From positions 10,633 through 74,632 of the forward strand of contig JADJCH010000060.1 in NCBI GenBank assembly GCA_016703325.1: DNA of 64,000 nt. Direction: 5' to 3'. Under the pieces are notes generated by a model that saw nothing but the letters and a program-made list of their open reading frames with translations, did not search any database and was not told the DNA's origin. The position numbers and the translations under genes were made by a program. Below are positions 46,879 to 55,842 of the stretch, in pieces. This DNA comes from Burkholderiales bacterium. GTDB taxonomy: Bacteria > Pseudomonadota > Gammaproteobacteria > Burkholderiales > Burkholderiaceae_C. How positions within the stretch are numbered: position 1 is the stretch's first letter; each line of letters begins with the position of its first letter.

Positions 46879-48009
46879 ATGCACCGCCGCACCCTCGTTC
46901 ACTCTGTGCCCTTCGTGGCCACCGCTGCCACGCTGGCGGCATTGGTGCTGATTGCCACGGGCGCCCAGGCGGCGCCGGCGGTGGCCGGGCCGGAGGTGGC
47001 GACGGTGCTGGTGCAGCCCGGCGGCAATGGCCGCGCGCTGGACCTGGATGGCACGGTGGAGCCGGTGCGCCAGGCGACGGTGGCGGCGCAGGTGGGCGGC
47101 AACGTGCTGGCGCTGGCGGTGAAGGCGGGCGACAAGGTGCGCAGCGGCCAGGTGCTGGCGCGCATCGACGAGCGCAGTGCCGCCGCCGGGCTGGCGCAGA
47201 GCGATGCGGCGGTGACGCAGGCCGACACGATGCTGCGCCAGGCCCGCACCGAACTGAACCGCACCCGCGAGCTGCGCGCGCAGGGCTACGTCAGCCAGGC
47301 GGCACAGGACAACGCCGAGACCCAGGTGAAGGCGGCCGAGGCGACGTTGGCGCAGGCCCAGGCGGGCCGCAGCCAGGCGGCGCTGGCGCGCAACTTCACC
47401 ACGGTGACGGCGCCCTTCGACGGCCTGGTGCTGGCCACCCACCTGGACGCCGGCGACCTGGCCGCCCCGGGCCGGCCGGTGCTGACGGTGTACACCCCCG
47501 GCGCGGTGCGTGCGGTGGTGCAGGTGCCGGCCTCGCAGGCGGCGCTGGCGCGCAGTGCCGGCAAGATCGAGGTGCAACTGCCCGATGGTCAGTGGGTCAC
47601 GCCCGCCAAGCGGGTGGACCTGCCCACTGCCGACCCGGTGGCGCAGACGGTGGAATGGCGGCTCGATCTGAGCGCGGCCGACAGCGCCCGGGCGCTGCCG
47701 GGGCAGGCGGTGCGGGTGCGCTTTGGCGGTGCGACGGCAGGGACACCCGCCGCAGCCGGTGCCAAGCCGGCCGGCGCGAGCTTGGCGGTGCCGGCGGGTG
47801 CGCTGCTGCGCCGCGGCGAGCTGACCGCCGTCTACGTGGCGCAGGGGTCGCAGTTCGTGCTGCGTGCGGTGCGCGCCGGCGGTGAAACTGGCCAGGGCAT
47901 TGAAGTGCTGGGCGGCCTGCGCGCAGGCGAGCGCGTGGCGGCGGATGCGGTGAAGGCCGGCCTGGCCGGTGCCCGCCCCAGCGGCGCGGCGCAGTCTCCC
48001 GCGCAGTGA
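46879..48009 (+). CDS. RND efflux periplasmic adaptor (membrane fusion protein)
   Basis: A 376-residue HlyD-type adaptor. An N-terminal signal or anchor (MHRRTLVHSVPF then a hydrophobic stretch) is followed by the biotinyl-lipoyl domain (DGTVEPVRQATVAAQVGG and GDKVRSGQVLARID). A coiled-coil (SDAAVTQADTMLRQARTELNRT, split by the motif start) and beta-barrel regions follow. ATG at 46879 has AAGGAG at a suitable distance. It links the RND pump to an outer membrane channel; no TolC-like gene is in the operon. The stop overlaps an alternative GTG start of the pump gene. Confidence 0.9.
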   Translation: MHRRTLVHSVPFVATAATLAALVLIATGAQAAPAVAGPEVATVLVQPGGNGRALDLDGTVEPVRQATVAAQVGGNVLALAVKAGDKVRSGQVLARIDERSAAAGLAQSDAAVTQADTMLRQARTELNRTRELRAQGYVSQAAQDNAETQVKAAEATLAQAQAGRSQAALARNFTTVTAPFDGLVLATHLDAGDLAAPGRPVLTVYTPGAVRAVVQVPASQAALARSAGKIEVQLPDGQWVTPAKRVDLPTADPVAQTVEWRLDLSAADSARALPGQAVRVRFGGATAGTPAAAGAKPAGASLAVPAGALLRRGELTAVYVAQGSQFVLRAVRAGGETGQGIEVLGGLRAGERVAADAVKAGLAGARPSGAAQSPAQ

Positions 48010-48032
48010 AGCAGCACAGGGAACCGACCGCC

Positions 48033-51000
48033 ATGAGCCACCCCAACCTGCCGCCCACCGGGCCCGACGAGGCCCCGCTGGGCATCTCCGGCCGCATGGC
48101 GGCGCTGTTCCAGAACAACGCCATCACGCCGCTGTTGGCGCTGGTGGCCCTGCTGCTCGGCCTGTTCGCGGTTCTGGTGACGCCGCGCGAGGAGGAGCCG
48201 CAGATCAACGTGACGATGGCCAACGTGCTGATCCCCTTTCCCGGGGCGAGTGCGGCCGACGTGCAGAACATGGTGGCCCGCCCGGCCGAGCAGGCACTGA
48301 GCCAGATCGCCGGCATCGAGCACACCTACTCGGTGGCCCGCCCGGGCGTGGCGGTGCTGACGGTGCAATACAAGGTGGGCGTGCCGCGCACCGAGGCGCT
48401 GGTGCGCCTGTACGACGTGCTCAACGCCAACCAGGACTGGCTGCCGCGTGACCTGGGCACGCTGACGCCGATCGTCAAGCCCAAGGGCATCGACGACGTG
48501 CCGGTGCTGGGCGTGACGCTGTGGAGCCGCGACGGCACTCCGGCGGTGGAGCTGGAGCGTGTGGCGCGCAGCGTGGAGGCGGAACTCAAGCGCGTACCCG
48601 GCAGCCGCGAGGTGGCCACCATCGGCGGCCCCGGGCGCACGGTGCAGGTCAACCTCGCGCCGGCCCGGCTGCGCGAGCGCGGTGTGGACCTGCTGCGCCT
48701 GAAGCAGACGATTGCCGCGGCCAACCTGGCGATGCCCGCCGGCACGGTGGCGCAACGCGGCAGCGCCGTGCCGCAGATGCTGACGGTGGAGACCGGCGAG
48801 TTCCTGCGCAGCGCCGAGGACGTGGGCACCCTGGTGGTGGGAAGCCACAACGGCCGGCCGGTCTACCTGCGCGAGGTGGCCGAGGTCACCGACGGCGCAG
48901 CGCAGTTGCAGAGCGCCGTGTGGTTCACGCCCGGCTCGGCGCCCGCTGCTGAAGGGGCTGCCAGCGCTGCCCCCGCTGGGCAGGTCTACCCCGCGGTGAC
49001 GCTCACCGTGACCAAGAAGCCCGGCCAGAACGCGGTGGACGTGGCCCGCGCCGCGCGCTCGCGCCTGGACGAGCTGCGCAACACCCTGATCCCGGCCGGC
49101 GTGGAGATGAGCATCACCCGGGACTACGGTGAGACGGCAGCGGAGAAGGCCAACAAGCTGATCCAGAAGCTGGCCTTCGCCACCGCGTCGGTGATCCTGC
49201 TGGTCGGCCTGGCGCTGGGCCGGCGCGAGGCCGTCATCGTCGGCGCGGCGGTGATTCTCACGCTCACGGCCACGCTCTTTGCCTCCTGGGCCTGGGGCTT
49301 CACGCTCAACCGGGTGAGCCTGTTCGCTCTCATCTTCTCGATCGGCATCCTGGTGGACGACGCCATCGTGGTGGTGGAAAACATCCACCGCCATCAGCAG
49401 CTCTACCCGGGTCGGCCGCTGCTGCAGATCATCCCCGGCGCGGTGGAGGAGGTCGGCAGCCCGACCATCCTGGCCACGCTGACCGTGATCGCCGCGCTGC
49501 TGCCGATGGCCTTCGTCTCCGGGCTGATGGGCCCGTACATGAGCCCGATCCCGATCAACTCCTCGCTGGGCATGGCGATCTCGCTGGCGATCGCCTTCAG
49601 CGTCACGCCCTGGCTGGCGGCGCGGCTGATGAAGTCGCACGCGGCAGGTCACGCGGGCCACGCCGTCCATGCCGAGCCGAAGGGCCTGGCGGCGAAGCTG
49701 CCGCGGCTGTTCACCGCCATCCTGACGCCCTTCCTGGACAGCGCGCGCAAGCGCTGGCTGCTGCTGGCGGGCATCCTGGCCGCGCTGCTGCTGTCGGTCG
49801 GCCTCGCGGTGGTGCAGTGGGTGGTGCTGAAGATGCTGCCCTTCGACAACAAGTCGGAGTACCAGGTGGTGGTCGAGATGCCCGCCGGCACGCCGGTGGA
49901 GGACACCGCCGCCGCGCTGCAGGCCATGGGCGCCTGGCTGGCCAGGCAGCCCGAGGTGCGTGACCTGCAGGGCTACGCCGGCACCGCCAGCCCGATCACC
50001 TTCAACGGCCTGGTGCGCCAGTACTACCTGCGCGCCGACGCCGAGCAGGGCGACCTGCAGGTGAACCTGGTCGACAAGGCGCACCGCAGCGACAAGAGCC
50101 ACGTCATCGCCCAGCGCCACCGCCCGGAGCTGGAGAAGCTCGGCGCGGCCTGGGGCGCACGCGTCAAGGTGGTCGAGGTGCCGCCGGGCCCGCCGGTGAT
50201 GAGCCCGCTGGTCGCGGAGGTCTACGGCCCCGACGAAGCCGGCCGGCAGAAGGTGGCCGCGCGCATCGCCAAGGCCTTCAGCGCCACGCCGGACATCGTC
50301 GGCACCGACACCTCGCTGCGCGAGGACGCGCCGCGTGCCTTCCTGCGCGTGCAGCGCCAGCGTGCTGAATCGCTGGGCATTCCGGTGGCTGCCGTGGCGC
50401 AGACGGTGCAGGGCGCACTCTCCGGCATGGACGCAGCCTACCTGCACGACGGCCAGAGCAAGCACCCGGTGCCCGTGCGGCTGCAGCTGCCGCGCGAGCG
50501 CCAGGTGGGGCTGGACGCGCTGCTGCAGCTGCCCATGCGGGCCGGCAACGGCCAACTGGTGCCGCTGTCCGAGCTGGTGCGCATCGAAAAGGGCGTGATC
50601 GACAAGCCGCTCTACACCAAGGACCTGCATCCGGTGAGCTACGTGTTCGGCGACATGGCCGGCAAGCTCGACTCGCCGCTGTACGGGCTGTTCGCAATAC
50701 GTGAAAAGCTCGGCGGCAAGCTGTCCGGCCCCGAGCTGAGCAAGGAACTGGGTGTCGGTGAACTGGGCGAGTACTGGATCAGCCAGCCCTCCGACCCCTA
50801 CCGTCAGTACGCGCTGAAGTGGGACGGCGAGTGGCAGATCACCTACGAGACCTTCCGCGACATGGGCGCCGCCTACGGTGTGGGCCTGATCCTGATCTAC
50901 CTGCTGGTGGTGGCGCAGTTCAAGAGCTACGTCACGCCGTTGATCATCATGGCGCCGATCCCGCTCACCATCATCGGTGTGATGCCCGGGCATGCGCTGC

Positions 51001-51338
51001 TGGGGGCGCAGTTCACCGCCACCTCGATGATCGGCATGATTGCGCTGGCCGGCATCATCGTGCGCAACTCCATCCTGCTGGTGGACTTCATCGAGCTGCA
51101 GGTCGCCCAGGGCATGGCCTTCAAGGACGCGGTGGTGGCCTCCGCCGCGGTGCGGGCGCAGCCGATCATGCTGACGGCACTGGCCGCCATGATCGGTGCC
51201 TTCTTCATCCTCGACGACCCGATCTTCAACGGACTGGCCGTCTCGCTGATCTTCGGCATCCTGGTCTCGACGCTGCTGACGCTGGTCGTGATCCCGGTGG
51301 GCTACTTTGCGGCGTACCGGCAGCGCCACGGGGCCTGA
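48033..51338 (+). CDS. RND family efflux pump (inner membrane)
   Basis: A 1101-residue proton-driven pump with 12 membrane helices and two large periplasmic loops. Typical features are EEEPQINVTMANVLIPFPGAS after helix 1, GILVDDAIVVVENIHRHQ (DD proton relay) in helix 4, and the repeat-related SMIGMIALAGIIVRNSILLVDF in the second half. Substrate is unknown; it groups by eye with hydrophobe/other-type AcrB relatives rather than with metal-exporting CzcA, as the pump lacks an obvious metal site. An alternative GTG start at 48006 would overlap the adaptor gene. Confidence 0.92.
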   Translation: MSHPNLPPTGPDEAPLGISGRMAALFQNNAITPLLALVALLLGLFAVLVTPREEEPQINVTMANVLIPFPGASAADVQNMVARPAEQALSQIAGIEHTYSVARPGVAVLTVQYKVGVPRTEALVRLYDVLNANQDWLPRDLGTLTPIVKPKGIDDVPVLGVTLWSRDGTPAVELERVARSVEAELKRVPGSREVATIGGPGRTVQVNLAPARLRERGVDLLRLKQTIAAANLAMPAGTVAQRGSAVPQMLTVETGEFLRSAEDVGTLVVGSHNGRPVYLREVAEVTDGAAQLQSAVWFTPGSAPAAEGAASAAPAGQVYPAVTLTVTKKPGQNAVDVARAARSRLDELRNTLIPAGVEMSITRDYGETAAEKANKLIQKLAFATASVILLVGLALGRREAVIVGAAVILTLTATLFASWAWGFTLNRVSLFALIFSIGILVDDAIVVVENIHRHQQLYPGRPLLQIIPGAVEEVGSPTILATLTVIAALLPMAFVSGLMGPYMSPIPINSSLGMAISLAIAFSVTPWLAARLMKSHAAGHAGHAVHAEPKGLAAKLPRLFTAILTPFLDSARKRWLLLAGILAALLLSVGLAVVQWVVLKMLPFDNKSEYQVVVEMPAGTPVEDTAAALQAMGAWLARQPEVRDLQGYAGTASPITFNGLVRQYYLRADAEQGDLQVNLVDKAHRSDKSHVIAQRHRPELEKLGAAWGARVKVVEVPPGPPVMSPLVAEVYGPDEAGRQKVAARIAKAFSATPDIVGTDTSLREDAPRAFLRVQRQRAESLGIPVAAVAQTVQGALSGMDAAYLHDGQSKHPVPVRLQLPRERQVGLDALLQLPMRAGNGQLVPLSELVRIEKGVIDKPLYTKDLHPVSYVFGDMAGKLDSPLYGLFAIREKLGGKLSGPELSKELGVGELGEYWISQPSDPYRQYALKWDGEWQITYETFRDMGAAYGVGLILIYLLVVAQFKSYVTPLIIMAPIPLTIIGVMPGHALLGAQFTATSMIGMIALAGIIVRNSILLVDFIELQVAQGMAFKDAVVASAAVRAQPIMLTALAAMIGAFFILDDPIFNGLAVSLIFGILVSTLLTLVVIPVGYFAAYRQRHGA

Positions 51339-51417
51339 ACGCCCCTTTCCACCCCCTCGGCGCGATCCCTTGCTTCTCTTCCTGTTCTTTTTTTCCGTTG
51401 TCCTGAAAGGAAACACC

Positions 51418-51642
51418 ATGACCGTCGAACGCTACATCCGCCTGATGGCCGGCTTCTTTGTGATGCTCTCGCTGGCGCTGGGTGTCGAAGGCAGCCCCAT
51501 CTTCGTGAGCCAGTGGTTCCTGGCCTTCACCGCCTTTGTGGGGGCCAACCTGTTCCAGTCCGGCATCACCGGCTTCTGTCCGCCCAGTTTCCTGTTGAAG
51601 AAGCTGGGCGTGCGTGAGGGCGGCTCGGCCTGCAGTCGCTGA
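51418..51642 (+). CDS. DUF2892 (YgaP-like) small membrane protein
   Basis: A 74-residue protein starting MTVERYIRLMAGFFVMLSLA with two transmembrane helices and the family end GITGFCPPSFLLKKLGV. DUF2892 domains are found fused to, or next to, rhodaneses and other sulfur-handling proteins. It has AAAGGAAA upstream and lies 80 bases after the pump, so it belongs to the same operon. Confidence 0.87.
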   Translation: MTVERYIRLMAGFFVMLSLALGVEGSPIFVSQWFLAFTAFVGANLFQSGITGFCPPSFLLKKLGVREGGSACSR

Positions 51643-51725
51643 AGACACCCCCACCCGTGTTCCAACCGGACACGGCATGGGACAGCGGAAATCCGCATCG
51701 TCAAAATTGACCTGGAGCAGGGAGA

Positions 51726-52064
51726 ATGGCGCCTTCCAAAAGAATGACCCCGGCCCCGCCGGGCGCATGCACCATGGCCCAACTCCAGGACGAATCGTCG
51801 CGCACCGATCTGCTCAATCGCCTCAAGAGGGCAGAGGGGCAGCTGCGCGGCATCCAGCGGATGATCGAATCCGGTGAACCCTGCCTCGACATTGCCAGCC
51901 AGATGGCGGCGGTGCGCAAGGCACTCGACAGCGCCTATGTGCGCATGACGGTGTGTTTCATGCAGCAGGAGCTGCGGCAGAAACTGGGTGTCAGCGAGGC
52001 TCAAGTGCCCGAGCTGGAGCACATGCTCGACGACGTGCAGACCCTGCTGGGCAAGGTGCGTTGA
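51726..52064 (+). CDS. CsoR-family repressor (thiol-type candidate)
   Basis: A 112-residue, all-helical CsoR/FrmR-family DNA-binding protein: DLLNRLKRAEGQLRGIQRM, then SGEPCLDIASQMAAVRKALD. The first sensor Cys is present (C53). The Cu(I)-binding His and second Cys of CsoR align to Phe and Glu, and the only other Cys in the helix is C77. A copper site is therefore unlikely, and a thiol-based (persulfide-type, CstR-like) sensor is more probable. It ends the adaptor-pump-DUF2892 operon and probably binds the GATACC-N6-GGTATC site. The ATG at 51774 is a possible later start; GGGAGA before 51726 favours the longer form. Confidence 0.85.
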   Translation: MAPSKRMTPAPPGACTMAQLQDESSRTDLLNRLKRAEGQLRGIQRMIESGEPCLDIASQMAAVRKALDSAYVRMTVCFMQQELRQKLGVSEAQVPELEHMLDDVQTLLGKVR

Positions 52065-52091
52065 CCTGGGCCGGCCTGCGGGCCGGCCGTC

Positions 52092-52448
52092 TCAGCGCAC
52101 GCCCAGCGGCAGCAGCCGGTCGGCGGTTGGCAACTCGCTGTCGCCGTCGATCTCCAGAGCCACCTGGGTGCACACCGCACGGCAGAGCGTGGCGACCCGC
52201 TCACTCTCCAGGCGGTAGTAGATCTGTGTGCTGTCGCGCCGTTTGCCCAGCACCCCGGCGCGGTAGAGCGTCGACAGGTGCTGTGACATGTTGGGCTGGG
52301 TGGTCTCGATCTCGGCCAGGAGCTGAGACACGTTCTTCTCCCCATTGCACAGCGAGCTGATGATCTTCAGTCGAATGGGGGTGGACAGCAGGGAAAACAG
52401 CTCGGCCACCGACTCGAACACCGTGTCGGCCTGGGGGCTGGGTACCAT
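52092..52448 (-). CDS. ArsR-family transcriptional regulator
   Basis: A 118-residue winged-helix protein: FSLLSTPIRLKIISSL, NVSQLLAEIETTQPNMSQHLSTLYRAGVLGKRR and TQIYYRLES. Cys residues at 34, 89 and 93 could form a redox or metal switch, but C34 does not align with the known BigR/SqrR Cys. It is downstream of a cytochrome c gene on the minus strand and convergent with the CsoR-family gene. Confidence 0.88.
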   Translation of the reverse strand: MVPSPQADTVFESVAELFSLLSTPIRLKIISSLCNGEKNVSQLLAEIETTQPNMSQHLSTLYRAGVLGKRRDSTQIYYRLESERVATLCRAVCTQVALEIDGDSELPTADRLLPLGVR

Positions 52449-52605
52449 TTGAAAGTTCTCTGTCAGGTTGACTGGCGCAGATTTTATGCGCAGACACCGA
52501 TGGATGCACCTTGACGCCGGTCAGAGATTCGGCCTTTGGGCCCGCCGGGTTGCGGGCGCGCGGATCGGGGTGATGGATCCGGACTGGGGGGGCAGGGCTG
52601 GCTGA

Positions 52606-52992
52606 TCAGGGTTTGCTGAAGCGGTAGTGGTCGCGCTGCAGCACCGCCGCAATGGCGGTGACTTCCTCAGGGAAGAAGCCCAGGTTCAGTTGCGTGCTGC
52701 AGTAGTCCACCATGCCGCGCAGCGCACCGGGCGTGGAGATGCGCCCCTTGGGGTTGTACAGGCTCAGCCCGTCGCCACCGACGTTGCGGATGTGGCACTC
52801 GCTGCACTTGTTCTCCCGGATCAGCCTTTCGCCCAGCGGCAGGTCGGCCTCGCGGAAGATCTCGGGCACCCAGGTGGCCTGCTGTGCCGCGGCCGGGCTG
52901 CCGTCCAGCAGCCATCCACCCGCCAGCAGGATCGAGGCCGCAGCGTGCAAACCGCTGCGCAGGGGAAATGAGGGGGGGCGTCGAGCAGGCAT
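52606..52992 (-). CDS. Small periplasmic c-type cytochrome
   Basis: A 128-residue exported protein. A signal peptide after MPARRPP is hydrophobic (LHAAASILLAGGWLL) and ends AAAQQATWVP. The single heme site is CSECH, and a Met axial ligand may be in GMVDYC. The core resembles SoxX-like monoheme cytochromes (NKCSECH, STPGALRGMVDYCST, VTAIAAVLQRDHYRF). The ArsR-family regulator lies downstream on the same strand. ATG at 52992 was selected so that the signal peptide begins near the start. Confidence 0.8.
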   Translation of the reverse strand: MPARRPPSFPLRSGLHAAASILLAGGWLLDGSPAAAQQATWVPEIFREADLPLGERLIRENKCSECHIRNVGGDGLSLYNPKGRISTPGALRGMVDYCSTQLNLGFFPEEVTAIAAVLQRDHYRFSKP

Positions 52993-53134
52993 GTCGGGGC
53001 TCCTGTGGCCGGTGTCCGGGTGGCACTCTACCTGCTGCAGTGCCGATCCGGGCTCCGGGGCAGCCCCCAAGTGCTTCCGTGCTTTCATACCTGCGCATAT
53101 CCGCAGACCGCAAGTGGCGGCCCGGTGCACCGGG

Positions 53135-53896
53135 TCAGCGCAGGGCCCCAGCCGTCTGATCGCTGCCTGCGGTCAGCCGGGCATGGCTGTGCTGCAGCAG
53201 CGCCAGATCGAAGGGGGCGTCGGCCGGGCAGACCATCCCCAGGCTGCCGGCCGGCAGGTCCGGCGGCAGCTGCCGGGCGGGGAAGTACACACTCGGGCGC
53301 AGCAGCAGCGGTACGGCGGCCCCCGCCGCGGCCCGGGCACCCGGAGCCGAATCCTCGATCGCCAAGGCCTCCTGTGCCGCCAGACCCAGGCGCCGCAGTG
53401 CCAGCAGGTAGACCTCCGGGTCGGGCTTCTTGCGCTGCGTGTCTTCTCCACAGCAGACGGCCTCGAAGCTGTCCTGCCATTGCGGGCCCAGCAGCTTGCC
53501 CAACAGCGCCTGCACGTTGCTGCGGCTGGTGGTGGTGACAATGGCCTGTCGCAGTCCGGCGGCCCGTGCGGCGGCCATCACCTCGAGCACGCCCGGCCGG
53601 GCGGCGATGCCGCCGGCGTTGACCAACCGGGCGTAGCCCTCGTTCTTCAGCCCGTGCAGGTGGCGGGCCAGCGCTTCACGGTCCTCCGGTCGCAACGGGG
53701 CGCCGACGCGTTCGGCCATGTCGGCGAGCAGGCGTTCGCGGCCGCCGGTGATCTCCAGCAGGCGGCCGTAGTGCGCCACATCCCAGTGCCAGGGCAGGCC
53801 GGCCAGCTCGAAGGCCTCGTTGAAGGCCACGCGGTGCCCGTCGCGTTCGGTCTCCGCAACGGTGCCGTCCACATCCCAGAGCAGGGCTCGCAGCAT
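53135..53896 (-). CDS. CbbY-like HAD phosphatase (second copy)
   Basis: A 253-residue HAD hydrolase: nucleophile motif LLWDVDGTVAETE, motif II TTTSRSN, motif III/IV KKPDPEVY and EDSAPG. It is paralogous to the other CbbY (55018-55809). CbbY-type enzymes dephosphorylate xylulose-1,5-bisphosphate, a RuBisCO inhibitor. Two ATGs are close; the GGAGGGG site sits directly before the outer one and 6 bases before the ATG at 53896, so 53896 is used. It is last in the cbb operon, 20 bases after cbbA. Confidence 0.85.
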   Translation of the reverse strand: MLRALLWDVDGTVAETERDGHRVAFNEAFELAGLPWHWDVAHYGRLLEITGGRERLLADMAERVGAPLRPEDREALARHLHGLKNEGYARLVNAGGIAARPGVLEVMAAARAAGLRQAIVTTTSRSNVQALLGKLLGPQWQDSFEAVCCGEDTQRKKPDPEVYLLALRRLGLAAQEALAIEDSAPGARAAAGAAVPLLLRPSVYFPARQLPPDLPAGSLGMVCPADAPFDLALLQHSHARLTAGSDQTAGALR

Positions 53897-53916
53897 GAAC
53901 ATCCCCTCCGGCCGGG

Positions 53917-54954
53917 TCAGCGGTAGCGCCGCACCATCGCGTCCAGCGCCATGGGCTGGATGCGGCTGGCCTGGCCGGCGCAGCCGAAGGCCTCGAAACG
54001 CGCCTGGCAGATGCCCTGCGCCGCCTGGGTGGCGGCGGCCAGGGCCTTGCGCGGGTCGAACTCGCCGGGCTGCGTGGCCATGAGCTGGCGCATCGCGCCG
54101 AACATCGCCAGGCGGATGTCGGTGTCGATGTTGACCTTGCGCACGCCGCTGGCGATGCCGCGCACGATCTCTTCCACCGGCACGCCGTAGGTTTCCTTCA
54201 GCTCGCCGCCGTACTGGCGGATGATGGCCAGCCACTCCTGCGGCACGCTGGAGCTGCCGTGCATCACCAGGTGGGTGTCAGGCACCGCAGCGTGGATCTG
54301 CGCGATGCGGTCGATGGCCAGCACCTCGCCGGTGGGCGGGCGGGTGAACTTGTAGGCGCCGTGGCTGGTGCCGATCGCAATCGCCAGGGCATCGACGCCG
54401 GTGCGCGCGACGAAGTCCTTGGCCTCGGTGGGGTCGGTCAGCATCTGGTCGTGGCTGAGCTTGCCCACCGCACCGACGCCGTCCTCCTCGCCCGCATCGC
54501 CGGTCTCCAGCGAGCCCAGGCAGCCCAGTTCGCCTTCGACGCTGACGCCCACCGCATGGGCCATCTCGCAGACCTTGGCGGTGACGGCGACGTTGTAGTC
54601 GTAGCTGGCGGGCGTCTTGGCATCTTCCAGCAGCGAACCGTCCATCATCACACTGGAGAAGCCCGAGCGGATCGCCTGGATGCACACCGCCGGGGAGGCG
54701 CCGTGGTCCTGGTGCAGGCACACGGGGATGTCCGGATGCGTCTCGATGGCGGCCAGCACCATGTGGCGCAGGTAGGCCTCACCCGCGTACTTGCGCGCTC
54801 CGGCGCTGGCCTGCAGGATCACCGGGCTGTCGGTGGCCTGGGCGGCCTGCATGATCGCGTGGATCTGCTCCAGGTTGTTGACATTGAAGGCCGGCACGCC
54901 GTAGCCGTGCTCGGCAGCGTGGTCCAGCATCTGGCGCAGGGAAATCAGGGCCAT
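53917..54954 (-). CDS. cbbA: Class II fructose-1,6-bisphosphate aldolase CbbA
   Basis: A 345-residue zinc-dependent aldolase, also acting on sedoheptulose-1,7-bisphosphate in the Calvin cycle. The N-terminus is MALISLRQMLDHAAEHGYGV. Zinc ligands lie in LHQDHGA and in the later His (GTSHGAYKF and HGSSSVP) segments. The catalytic region FSSVMMDGS is present. It lies between the two CbbY-like genes, in the same direction as pgk and gap. Confidence 0.96.
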   Translation of the reverse strand: MALISLRQMLDHAAEHGYGVPAFNVNNLEQIHAIMQAAQATDSPVILQASAGARKYAGEAYLRHMVLAAIETHPDIPVCLHQDHGASPAVCIQAIRSGFSSVMMDGSLLEDAKTPASYDYNVAVTAKVCEMAHAVGVSVEGELGCLGSLETGDAGEEDGVGAVGKLSHDQMLTDPTEAKDFVARTGVDALAIAIGTSHGAYKFTRPPTGEVLAIDRIAQIHAAVPDTHLVMHGSSSVPQEWLAIIRQYGGELKETYGVPVEEIVRGIASGVRKVNIDTDIRLAMFGAMRQLMATQPGEFDPRKALAAATQAAQGICQARFEAFGCAGQASRIQPMALDAMVRRYR

Positions 54955-55017
54955 GGGGTTGCTCCTCGGTTCTCGGATGGGGAAATGACAAAGATGCGGA
55001 AGGCCTGCAGGCCTGCC

Positions 55018-55809
55018 TCAGCCGAACTGCGACACCAGGCTCATCTGCGCATGCCAGTGGCGCAGGTCGTCCAGGGTGATGCCCGGGCTCTCGACGGTGG
55101 GGTCTACAGCGGGTGCTGGCGGCGTCCAGCCCTCGCGCCGGTCCAGCCCGGGGCCGATGGCAATCGCCGCGTCGATGGTGTCGGTGGGGAAGAACTCGCT
55201 GCGGGTGACCACCACCGGCAGGTCCGCCGCCCGGGCCGCGGCCGCGCCGCCGGGCGAGTCCTCGATGGCCACGCACTCCAGTGGCGACAGGCGCAGGGCC
55301 TGGAGCACCCGCAGGTAGACCTCCGGGTCGGGCTTCTTGGAGCGCACGTCGTCGCCGCAGACGGTGGTCTCGAACCAGCCGCTGCCTTGCGGCCCGAGCT
55401 GGGCAGCGATGAACGTCTGCAGGTTGACCCGGCTGGTGGTGGTGGCGATGGCCAGCCGCACACCCTCGGCGCGGCACTGCCGCAGCAGCGGCAACACGCC
55501 GGGACGCGGCTTCAGCCGGCCCTCGGCGACGCGGCGGGCGTACAGGCGGTTCTTGGCCGAGTGGATGCGGTCAGCCAGATCCAGCCGTTCATGCAAGGCC
55601 ACAGGCGCCTCGTGGCGCCGGGCCAGGTCGTGCAGCAGGCGCTCGCGGCCTCCGGCGATGCGCAACAAGTCGGTGTAGTGGGTCAGGTCCCAGCGCCAGG
55701 GCAACCCCATGGCCTCGAACGCCAGGTTGAAGGCCGCGAGGTGGCCCTCGCGTTCGGTCTCTGCCAGGGTACCGTCCAGGTCCCAGATGATCGCCTTCAA
55801 CTTGACCAT
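55018..55809 (-). CDS. cbbY: HAD phosphatase CbbY (xylulose-1,5-bisphosphate phosphatase type)
   Basis: A 263-residue HAD-family protein. Nucleophile motif IIWDLDGTLAETEREGH matches CbbY. A long helical cap (residues 20-100), TTTSRVN, KKPDPEVYLRVLQAL and EDSPGGA follow. CbbY removes misfire products of RuBisCO. It lies 33 bases after pgk and 63 bases before cbbA. Confidence 0.92.
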   Translation of the reverse strand: MVKLKAIIWDLDGTLAETEREGHLAAFNLAFEAMGLPWRWDLTHYTDLLRIAGGRERLLHDLARRHEAPVALHERLDLADRIHSAKNRLYARRVAEGRLKPRPGVLPLLRQCRAEGVRLAIATTTSRVNLQTFIAAQLGPQGSGWFETTVCGDDVRSKKPDPEVYLRVLQALRLSPLECVAIEDSPGGAAAARAADLPVVVTRSEFFPTDTIDAAIAIGPGLDRREGWTPPAPAVDPTVESPGITLDDLRHWHAQMSLVSQFG

Positions 55810-55842
55810 GGGTTGCCTCGTTGTGGCCGTGGACCCGAAGGT

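Noticed and set aside
46726..46879. A coding extension of the efflux adaptor back to 46726
   Set aside because: The upstream part holds the operator repeat and has no coding features, and the ATG at 46879 has its own ribosome binding site and a signal-like start.
47832..51419. A 1195-residue open frame antisense to the RND pump gene
   Set aside because: It mirrors the pump gene with Gln/His/Arg-rich low complexity, has no recognisable domain, and is an effect of high GC codon bias. Similar mirrors at 12867-15056, 44086-46290 and 54259-56985 were rejected for the same reason.
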